Below, one piece after another: positions 36,163-42,071 of a DNA stretch of 64,000 nt (positions are counted from its first letter, which is position 1; each line of letters begins with the position of its first letter). The notes beneath the pieces were generated by a model. The model was not told the origin of the DNA and did no database searches. It worked only from the letters and a program-made list of their open reading frames with translations. Source of the stretch: Peribacillus glennii (GTDB lineage: Bacteria > Bacillota > Bacilli > Bacillales > DSM-1321); assembly GCF_003429105.1 (NCBI RefSeq), contig NZ_QVTD01000005.1, forward strand, positions 248,001 to 312,000, given 5' to 3'. The translations under genes and the position numbers were made by a program.

Positions 36163-36518
36163 TCACAAACGCTCCTCTTAAAAATTATCGAAAAAAAGTA
36201 CTCATCTATCTGAAAATATTCCATAAAAAAAGAATAAACCTTTATAAAATAACAGGCACCCTTAATTTTAACATTTCTGGAGTATGGGCACAACTTAAGG
36301 TACCTAGTGAAAAGTAATAGATAAACATATATAAATGCTGTTAAAATGAACTTGAACTGCTTATATGTACTGCCCTTACATAAATTTTACTTTTTAAAAA
36401 CACGACTTATTTCCATAAAGGTGAAAGTCTGCGTCTTTTTTTTATACTTTACTCCTACATAGAAGTTAAACTTTCTAAAGTATAATAAAACAGAAACTAC
36501 ATACAGGATGTGATTGAC
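36163..36518. other. Divergent promoter region of secA and sinR
   Basis: This AT-rich 356-bp region lies between two divergent genes. A TATAAT-like box (TATAATAAAA, 36481-36490) lies about 30 bp before the sinR start and may be its -10. No repeat or structured RNA was recognised. Confidence 0.4.
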
Positions 36519-36839
36519 ATGATAGGCGACCGTGTAAAAAGGTTGAGGGAAGAAAAGAGAATGTCGATGACTGAGCTTGCGGATAAAGCCGGCGTCGCAA
36601 AGTCATACTTGAGCTCGCTTGAAAGAAACCTGCAAACCAACCCATCGATCCAGTTCCTTGAAAAAATTTCGGCCGTACTGGACGTTCCGGTGGATTCCCT
36701 TCTTCATGATAAGGTTGACACCCAGAGCCTTGATTCCGAATGGCTCAAAATCGTCCAGGAAGCAATGGAATCCGGTGTTTCCAAAGAACAGTTCCGTGAT
36801 TACATTGAATACAATAAATGGAGACTAAATAAAGAATAG
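36519..36839 (+). CDS. sinR: SinR, master biofilm repressor
   Basis: This 106-aa protein has an N-terminal HTH_3 domain (MIGDRVKRLREEKRMSMTEL onward, 1-65) with AKSYLSSLERNLQTNPSIQFLEKIS, almost identical to B. subtilis SinR. The C-terminal oligomerisation domain (LDSEWLKIVQEAMESGVSKEQFRDYIEYNKW, about 72-103) also binds SinI. SinR represses matrix genes and indirectly favours motility. A GTG three codons upstream touches the AGGA ribosome site, so ATG 36519 is preferred. In B. subtilis sinI precedes sinR on the same strand; here sinI lies convergently on the other strand. Confidence 0.95.
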   Translation: MIGDRVKRLREEKRMSMTELADKAGVAKSYLSSLERNLQTNPSIQFLEKISAVLDVPVDSLLHDKVDTQSLDSEWLKIVQEAMESGVSKEQFRDYIEYNKWRLNKE

Positions 36840-36851
36840 AGGGGCAGAATA

Positions 36852-36904
36852 GGGGGTCAGTCCCCCTGTGCGTTAACGCGTTACCGAGCCGGGGGACTGA
36901 CCCC
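36852..36904. repeat. Dispersed palindromic repeat between sinR and sinI
   Basis: GGGGGTCAGTCCCCC, then TGTGCGTTAACGCGTTACCGAGCC shortened core, then GGGGGACTGACCCC. The two inverted arms can form a hairpin of about 14 bp, which might end the sinR transcript. Confidence 0.85.
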
Positions 36905-36915
36905 AAAAAAATAAA

Positions 36916-36958
36916 TCCCTTAAACAAAACGCCGACAAAAAGCATCTTGTTTAAGGGA
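36916..36958 (-). terminator. Terminator of sinI
   Basis: TCCCTTAAACAA and TTGTTTAAGGGA form a 12-bp stem. On the minus strand it is followed by a T-rich tail (A tract at 36905-36915). Confidence 0.88.
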
Positions 36959-36995
36959 GTACTTCCTGTTCTTCATTTTAAAGCAGCTCCAATTT

Positions 36996-37136
36996 CTATA
37001 TGATTTCTTTTTTGTTAGTGTTTGCCTGTAAAAATTCCCTGATCTCTTCGACATTCAATCCAATTTCCTTTGCCTGCACAATAAGTTCCACCCACTCCTC
37101 GTCCAATTGGAGCAGCTCCGGCATTTTTAACCCCAC
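36996..37136 (-). CDS. sinI: SinI, SinR antagonist
   Basis: This small gene of 46 codons ends at TAG 36996-36998. The product holds QLDEEWVELIVQAKEIGLNV and EEIREFLQANTNKK, the SinI helix-hook that pairs with the SinR C-terminal domain (compare LDSEWLKIVQEAMESGVS in the SinR here). It is shorter than B. subtilis SinI (57 aa). The start is probably GTG 37136, which has AGGAGGG eight bases before; ATG 37124 is the alternative. By analogy it sequesters SinR and derepresses matrix genes. Unlike B. subtilis, it is transcribed toward sinR, and a c-di-GMP-I riboswitch lies in its leader. Confidence 0.88.
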   Translation of the reverse strand: MGLKMPELLQLDEEWVELIVQAKEIGLNVEEIREFLQANTNKKEII

Positions 37137-37170
37137 TCTTATTACCCTCCTAAAATACCCCCGTATTTCA

Positions 37171-37258
37171 GGCAGACCGGCCGCCGTAGTAGAAACCCTA
37201 CCTTAGACCCGTGACTTTGCGTCCCTCTTTTTCAACAGGTTTGCCTTTTTCTGTCTAT
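37171..37258 (-). ncRNA. Cyclic di-GMP-I (GEMM-I) riboswitch in the sinI leader
   Basis: On the minus strand the leader reads GGCAAACC, a short stem with a GAAA tetraloop (CCTGTTGAAAAAGAGG), GGACGCAAAG, then ACGGGTCTAAGG and a second stem closing with TACGGCGGCCGG and TCTGCC. GGCAAACC, the GNRA loop, GACGCAAAG, the CTAAG/TACGG tetraloop receptor and the closing GCCGG..TGCC are the hallmarks of the GEMM-I aptamer. The aptamer ends 20 bp before the AGGAGGG of sinI, with a hairpin (AAATAC-GGGG-GTATTT, 37153-37168) between. A TATAAT about 30 bp upstream may be the promoter. A closer control at translation seems likely; the direction (on or off) is not clear from sequence. Confidence 0.85.
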
Positions 37259-37458
37259 AGCTGACACTTCTCTCTTTGCACTTGTAATTATATAGCATGA
37301 TCCTATAAATAATTTGGAGATTCATGTCGTCGGTTCACAAAATATTCAGACTTTTTATTATAAGATTCTACAGGATAACAGCGTTATCCCTGTAAAAGCT
37401 TTTTAAATCATCCATTCTATTAAAAACACGCTCGAAAACAGAAGAAAATCCGGACTTA

Positions 37459-37641
37459 TTACCTCATTGATTTCGTTAAACTAACATACAGGACCATTTG
37501 CCTACGGTGTTTTTGCTTGTTCTCGTCCTTCATAGCTTTCTCGTCCGTCAAGTCATACCCGCAGGTTGGGCAAAGCCATTCCCCGCTCTCACAGCTGCTG
37601 AAGGAAGGCTTATGGCACTGGCCACAGTTTTTTCGAAACAT
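37459..37641 (-). CDS. Small zinc-ribbon protein, 60 aa
   Basis: This 60-aa protein has CGQCHK near its N-terminus and LCPTCGYDL in the middle, giving two CxxC knuckles, followed by a basic tail (NKQKHRRQ). The ATG follows GGAGTGGAGTGA. It lies upstream of sinI on the same strand but is separated by about 320 bp, so it is probably a separate unit. No function is recognised. A 37368-37396 inverted repeat (TACAGGATAAC/GTTATCCCTGTA) lies downstream without a clear T run. Confidence 0.65.
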   Translation of the reverse strand: MFRKNCGQCHKPSFSSCESGEWLCPTCGYDLTDEKAMKDENKQKHRRQMVLYVSLTKSMR

Positions 37642-37976
37642 TCACTCCACTCCCAACACAAAATTGTATTCAAACTTCTATATTCTCAACATGAACGGCC
37701 AACTATAATTTATTCCCCATAAGCCCTAAATAAAACATGAAAAATAAAAATATTCCCGCATATCTTATGTTCTTTTTAAAGAACTATTAGATATAGTATA
37801 GTACAAAGAATTTATCTTCCAAAATATCACAAATGGTTATTTTTGCAATAAAAATAACGATTTCCGTTCGTTATCTCGAATTGCCTCTGCCTGCCTTGTT
37901 TTTTCATATTTTTTAATGAACAAATTGTTCTGTATAATGAATAGAGATAGCACTATATTAATGAGGGGAACCTGAC
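37642..37976. other. Intergenic region upstream of the sinR paralogue
   Basis: This AT-rich 335-bp region has TATAAT near 37934 preceded by TTGTTC, a likely SigA promoter for the sinR-like pseudogene. Nothing else was recognised. Confidence 0.4.
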
Positions 37977-38302
37977 ATGGTTGGAGACAAAATAAAAAAT
38001 TTCCGTTTGAAGAAAGGGTATTCTTTAAATCAATTAGCTGCAGAAACCGGCATCTCCAAATCTTATCTAAGCTATATCGAGCGCGGTATACAGAAGAATC
38101 CCTCCATAAAGATATTGGCAAAAATCGCAAAAAGCCTCGATACCCTGAGGAATTGTTGGGAGAGCAGCAGGAGAACGGCTATCTCGATCCTGAATGGCTG
38201 GACCTGCTGTCTGAGGCCATCCAGTCGGGAGCAAGCACACAGGGGTTTTCGTTTTGGCTGGAATTTATCAAGTTTAAGAGGAACAGCGAGGAGGAGCAGT
38301 AA
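37977..38302 (+). pseudogene. SinR paralogue broken by a one-base frameshift
   Basis: The first 56 residues form a good HTH_3 domain like SinR/SlrR (MVGDKIKNFRLKKGYSLNQL, with SKSYLSYIERGIQKNPSIKI). At about 38142-38150 the frame is lost: GAT ACC CTG AGG would read DTLEELL if one base were restored. The second frame continues EELLGEQQENGYLDPEWLDL and then a SinR-like oligomerisation helix, ending in FKRNSEEEQ and TAA at 38300. The total would be about 108 aa. It has its own promoter and GAGGGG ribosome site. It is either a recent pseudogene, a phase-variable gene or a sequencing error; the run is only CCC, so slippage is not strongly favoured. Confidence 0.8.
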
Positions 38303-38321
38303 AAAATGCCTTGAACACGAA

Positions 38322-38356
38322 AAAAGTCTCCGTTTATGGCATAAACGGAGACTTTT
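38322..38356. terminator. Bidirectional terminator
   Basis: AAAAGTCTCCGTTTAT and ATAAACGGAGACTTTT form a 16-bp perfect stem with a 3-nt loop. It lies between the convergent sinR paralogue and chromate transporter genes. Confidence 0.92.
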
Positions 38357-38367
38357 ATTCTACTAAT

Positions 38368-38898
38368 CTAACCAAGGAAAATCCCTCCGTAAATCAGTGC
38401 CCCTGCAATCACATATGCCGGATGCACCTTGACCCTTTCCATTAACACGTAGCTGATGGCTCCTATAACCAAAGTCTGGATCCATCCGAGACCTTCATAG
38501 GATGAAAAAAAGAAATCATACGTCATCACACCGAGGAGTACAGCGATAACAGGCCTGACCACAACGGTCATACGCTTCACCCTTGGCGATTCTTTATACC
38601 GCATCAACAGGCCAAGCAGGCCAAGCATCAGGATCAAAGAAGGCGCAACGGTCGCAAACACACCCATGAACGCACCGAGGATGCCGCCCTGTTCATACCC
38701 AATATACCCTGCCATTTTGGTCGCAATGGGTCCCGGCAGTGTATTTCCCAGCGCCAGCACCTCGCTGAATTCGTTCACGGTAAGCCATCCATAACGGTCC
38801 ACGACTTCATTTTCAATAAGCGGGATCGAGGCAGGGCCGCCCCCATACCCAAGAATCCCCGGCACAAAAAAAGCCCAGAAAATTTGTAAATAAATCAT
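38368..38898 (-). CDS. Chromate transporter, half-size ChrA subunit (second gene)
   Basis: This 176-aa short-chain CHR protein carries the repeat signature FFVPGILGYGGGPASIPLIENEVVDRYGWL at the N-terminus and ALGNTLPGPIATKMAGYIGYEQGG after it, with about five membrane segments. Short CHR proteins work in pairs of opposite topology. Its start overlaps the preceding chrA gene by 4 bp (ATGATT inside the stop region). It is like YwrA/YwrB of B. subtilis, proposed to export chromate. Confidence 0.9.
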   Translation of the reverse strand: MIYLQIFWAFFVPGILGYGGGPASIPLIENEVVDRYGWLTVNEFSEVLALGNTLPGPIATKMAGYIGYEQGGILGAFMGVFATVAPSLILMLGLLGLLMRYKESPRVKRMTVVVRPVIAVLLGVMTYDFFFSSYEGLGWIQTLVIGAISYVLMERVKVHPAYVIAGALIYGGIFLG

Positions 38899-39461
38899 GG
38901 CGATGGAGTCCCCTTTTCTTTGGCAGGAGAATTCTTTTTCAAAAGAGCTCCCAATAATAAAGCAAAAATAATGATAGCCGGATGAATATGTACCGCTTGG
39001 ATCAACACTAAACTGACCACGACGAAAACAAACGTCCCAACCCAGCCTAAACTGGATTGTGTGGACTTTTTAAAGAACTCCCAGGTCATCGTCAAAAGCA
39101 TCACGGCGACCACAGGGATTACGGCCTTAGACATTCCCTCAACCCATGGCTGGTCTTTATAGGAATTCAAAGCCGTCATCAATAAAATCATTAAAAAAAT
39201 CGTCGGCACCATGGTCCCAATAAGACCGTTCAAAAGCCCCCTAAACCCGCCTACCCTATAGCCGATATACCCGGCCAGCTTTGTCGCTATCGGGCCCGGC
39301 AGCGCATTGGCCAATGCGAGGACATCCCCGAACTCATCCGCTTCCATCCATTTATATCTATCGACTACTTCCTTCTTCACGAGCGGTATCGAAGACGGCC
39401 CTCCGCCGTACCCGAGCATGCCGGCCCGAAAGAATGCCATAAAAATGTCTCTTTGCTTCAA
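38895..39461 (-). CDS. Chromate transporter, half-size ChrA subunit (first gene)
   Basis: This 188-aa partner of the next gene has the same signature, FFRAGMLGYGGGPSSIPLVKKEVVDRYKW, and ALANALPGPIATKLAGYIGYRVGG. The start is TTG 39461 (MKQRDIFMAFF) after AGAGG. Both subunits retain the GGP and PGP motifs, so the pair looks functional. The hairpin at 39503-39542 in the leader may be a control element. Confidence 0.9.
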   Translation of the reverse strand: MKQRDIFMAFFRAGMLGYGGGPSSIPLVKKEVVDRYKWMEADEFGDVLALANALPGPIATKLAGYIGYRVGGFRGLLNGLIGTMVPTIFLMILLMTALNSYKDQPWVEGMSKAVIPVVAVMLLTMTWEFFKKSTQSSLGWVGTFVFVVVSLVLIQAVHIHPAIIIFALLLGALLKKNSPAKEKGTPSP

Positions 39462-39839
39462 TTGTATTCAACCTCTCTATCAGCCCTCTAATAAGCAAGG
39501 TGAAAGGGTTACAGCCATATCTCCGGTTGTACCCTTTTTTATTTCTATATTACCACGCAGTCTTTGCTCCCGTCAGTACACAGTGCCGGCAGATTATTCA
39601 GTCATCCGTTTTTAACACCTGAATCAACTAACCCCGTTTCAAGTCCAAATTGCCCTTATTTCAACAAAAATGCTATGTACTCAATCATTTTGTTCCTTGC
39701 AAAAAAGGTTGTCGATTTGTCGGAATTTTGACATAATCCTGCTTTTTTCTCATGAAATCGAAAAACAGGATTGCTATAGTAGAGTAGGAATATTTACCAA
39801 AAACTCATCAGTTCTGACTAAACAGGGAAAGGAATGCCA
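39462..39839. other. Intergenic region with a hairpin
   Basis: AAAGGGTTACAGCC and GGTTGTACCCTTTTTT (39503-39540) form an imperfect stem with a T run on the plus strand, although no plus-strand gene is nearby upstream. It may instead shape the chrA leader. The rest is AT-rich promoter DNA for the small Cys gene. Confidence 0.35.
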
Positions 39840-40037
39840 ATGTTCTATCCAACCTATCAAAGCAAAAAAGACCAAACCGTACATATCGTCAAAGACCAGA
39901 ACCAATGCCTATGCGGACTGAAACACAATTCCTTTTATGAACTGAACAGACAAGACCTGCGCAATATTGTATTTAAACAACTCGACGAGGTCACATGCGA
40001 AACTTGCCTGAAAAAGGTGGAGAAAATGCAAGAATAA
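39840..40037 (+). CDS. Small Cys-containing protein, paralogue of the gene at 21893
   Basis: This 65-aa protein begins MFYPTYQSKKDQTVHIVKDQ and continues with CLCGLKHNSFYELNRQDLRN and VTCETCLKKVEKMQE. It shares the HIVKD, CG, NxFY, RxDLRxIxF and TCExC pattern with the 85-aa protein at 21893. The ATG at 39840 is chosen because AAAGGA lies six bases upstream and because the paralogue begins at the same point; an ATG two codons earlier is too near that site. Cys-X-Cys-Gly and Cys-Glu-X-Cys could hold zinc. The function is unknown. Confidence 0.75.
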   Translation: MFYPTYQSKKDQTVHIVKDQNQCLCGLKHNSFYELNRQDLRNIVFKQLDEVTCETCLKKVEKMQE

Positions 40038-40084
40038 TATTCCCTATTATTAAGAAGAGGTTTCACCACAACCTGGCAATATAA

Positions 40085-40114
40085 AACGCAGTCCTGTGAA
40101 TACAGAACTGCGTT
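40085..40114 (-). terminator. Terminator of hpf
   Basis: AACGCAGT and ACTGCGTT form an 8-bp stem with a 14-nt loop. A T-rich tail follows on the minus strand, 24 bp after the hpf stop. Confidence 0.7.
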
Positions 40115-40137
40115 GGCCGTATCATTTCAGTGAATCC

Positions 40138-40692
40138 TTATTTAGTCTCAATCAATCCGTAACGACCGTCTCTCCGGCGGTACACGACGTTGGTCGCATT
40201 CGTTTCAGTATCCGTATAAACGAAGAAACTATGGCCGAGCATATTCATCTGAAGGATCGCTTCCTCGCTGTCCATCGGCTTTAAGTCAAAGCGCTTATTA
40301 CGGACAACTTCAAGCTCATTGTCTTCCTCATCCTCCACAGCCACAGTTCCGCTCTCCTCAATTGTGGAAAACAGCTCAGCAGTGCCTGCAGTTGCCCGGA
40401 ACTTCCGGTTTACTTTCGTTTTATGTTTACGGATTTGGCGCTCCAGCTTGTCGACAATCAAATCAATTGCCGCATACATATCAGCATTAGCTTCTTCAGC
40501 CCGAAGAACCAAATTCGGCATTGGAATGGTAACTTCCACTTTAGACGTACTATTATTAACCTTCAAATTCACATGCGCATCAGCATTGGACGTATCGCTG
40601 AAATACCGCTCCAATTTCCCGATCTTTCTCTCTACATATTCTCTAATTGCTGGAGTTACCTCGATGTTTTCACCACGAACGTTGTAATTCAT
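40138..40692 (-). CDS. hpf: Long-form ribosome hibernation promoting factor
   Basis: This 184-aa protein dimerises 70S ribosomes into inactive 100S particles in stationary phase. The N-terminal S30AE domain (MNYNVRGENIEVTPAIREYV onward, about 1-100) binds the decoding centre. The C-terminal domain (about 130-184, VVRNKRFDLKPMDSEEAILQ) forms the dimer. The position downstream of the fliDST genes and upstream of secA is that of yvyD/hpf in B. subtilis. The start follows AAAGGAGG. SigB or SigH control is known in B. subtilis but was not verified here. Confidence 0.96.
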   Translation of the reverse strand: MNYNVRGENIEVTPAIREYVERKIGKLERYFSDTSNADAHVNLKVNNSTSKVEVTIPMPNLVLRAEEANADMYAAIDLIVDKLERQIRKHKTKVNRKFRATAGTAELFSTIEESGTVAVEDEEDNELEVVRNKRFDLKPMDSEEAILQMNMLGHSFFVYTDTETNATNVVYRRRDGRYGLIETK

Positions 40693-40903
40693 AAACTGAG
40701 TCCTCCTTTAAATATGGCTATGTTAAATATATTCTACGATACCCTTAACATTACCTTCACAAACCGGGAAAAAAAATTGTCGAAATTGTGGAGGGATTGT
40801 TGAGGAAAGGAAATTGAAAGGTACTGTATTTACACCTATCATCACATTGTAAGATGGTTGAAAGAAATGAACTCCATATAAAAACCGCCTGGAGATCAGA
40901 CGG

Positions 40904-41293
40904 TTAAGACTCGATGTAAGGTTTTAATACATTTTGAATATTTCTAGACCATGCTGTAAAAGCAGGACTTAATTTATCATTGATAATCTGTTGTTTCAAT
41001 ACTGGGTCTGTCAAATTAATTTCTGCCGGGTTGAGTATCTTAATGACACTTTCAAATTCGTATACTTTTTCTTGTATTGAACGGTTCTCAAAATACAAGT
41101 TTGCGACCTGGACATTAGTGGACGCAAGCTGGCCAAAAGCTGAGAAAATGTCCCCTAAAATACGATCTCCTTCGGTCAGCTCGTAGTTCTCGAAACTCTT
41201 GGATACATAGTCAAAGGCTTCTTCAATCGTTTCCAGCAAACCTGTGTATTGCTGAAGTAGCTGATGTTGAATTTCTGTTAAAGTAGTAGTCAA
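40904..41293 (-). CDS. Unknown protein of the fliDST operon
   Basis: This 129-aa, mostly helical, acidic cytoplasmic protein (TEIQHQLLQQYTGLLETIEE, AFGQLASTNVQVANLYFENR) has no recognised family. It starts at TTG 41293 (AGGTGA upstream), 10 bp after fliT, on the same strand. B. subtilis has no gene between fliT and hpf, so this is an addition. The helical length and location suggest a flagellar chaperone-like or export-related role, as inference only. Confidence 0.7.
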   Translation of the reverse strand: MTTTLTEIQHQLLQQYTGLLETIEEAFDYVSKSFENYELTEGDRILGDIFSAFGQLASTNVQVANLYFENRSIQEKVYEFESVIKILNPAEINLTDPVLKQQIINDKLSPAFTAWSRNIQNVLKPYIES

Positions 41294-41303
41294 AGATGTT
41301 CAC

Positions 41304-41651
41304 CTATTTTCGTTTATCGTAAAACATACCATCAGTTGAAAAAGATTGATAAGGATTAATATATTTACTGGTTGATTCTTTTTTTACACTTAACTGTTTG
41401 ATGTCTTTTTGGATGGCAGCTTTTTCTCCAGTTAGAAGGATATTGAGCTTATTGTTAAGTGCAATTAACTGCAATCCCAGTTCTTTTTCTTCCTCGGTAT
41501 AAGGAGGATGTATCGACTTGATCAACTGGTCGCGTAAGGAAAGCAATTCCTCTATCAACACAATCTTTTCGTCCCGTTCCCGTTGTTCATTGCCTTCGAG
41601 CAGGTCAATCAGTTCAAGCGTAGTTTCATAAAACCTTCGCAAGGGGCTCAC
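41304..41651 (-). CDS. fliT: FliT-like flagellar chaperone
   Basis: This 115-aa helical protein (MSPLRRFYETTLELIDLL, EELLSLRDQLIKSIHPPYTEEEK) has the size and position of B. subtilis FliT, which binds the cap protein FliD for export. It starts at GTG 41651, overlapping the fliS stop by one base. The C-terminal tail SKYINPYQSFSTDGMFYDKRK is typical of Bacillus FliT. FliT sequences are poorly conserved, so the call rests on position, length and tail. Confidence 0.85.
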   Translation of the reverse strand: MSPLRRFYETTLELIDLLEGNEQRERDEKIVLIEELLSLRDQLIKSIHPPYTEEEKELGLQLIALNNKLNILLTGEKAAIQKDIKQLSVKKESTSKYINPYQSFSTDGMFYDKRK

Positions 41652-42052
41652 TATATTTGGCCACCTTGTGCAAACTGCTTCTGGCGGTTGATTTGTACAA
41701 CTTCCTTCCAGGTATCCCGGAACTCTGTCACAAACCCCTCAACCTCTTCAATAATGGATATATCATTTTTCAGATTAGCTTCCACCAATCTACGATTTAA
41801 GTAATCATAGAGAGACATTAAATCTTTTGAAACAGCAATATCCATATTCAAAGTAACCATCAATTCCTGGATGATGTTCTGGACCTTTTGGATATTTTTA
41901 TTTCTTTCCTCAATAGAACCTGTCTCGATTGCTTTTTTAGCCTGCAGCAAAAACTTCAGGCAGCCATTATAAAGCATAAGTGTCAGTTCACCCGGAGATG
42001 CGGTGTTAACAGAATTTTGTTGATATGCTTGATATGGATTTCCAATTGCCAT
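41651..42052 (-). CDS. fliS: FliS flagellin export chaperone
   Basis: This 133-aa protein has the FliS pattern: NPYQAYQQNSVNTASPGELTLMLYNGCLKFL at the N-terminus and later LYDYLNRRLVEANLKND. FliS binds the C-terminal helices of flagellin to prevent premature assembly; with FliW it also competes for Hag in Bacillus. The start follows AAGGAAG. It is located between fliD and fliT. Confidence 0.95.
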   Translation of the reverse strand: MAIGNPYQAYQQNSVNTASPGELTLMLYNGCLKFLLQAKKAIETGSIEERNKNIQKVQNIIQELMVTLNMDIAVSKDLMSLYDYLNRRLVEANLKNDISIIEEVEGFVTEFRDTWKEVVQINRQKQFAQGGQI

Positions 42053-42071
42053 TTAAAACACTTCCTTTTTA

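Noticed and set aside
37368-37396. I-SceI-like sequence TAGGGATAAC
   Set aside because: Only the first half matches and it forms one arm of an inverted repeat; treated as chance similarity.
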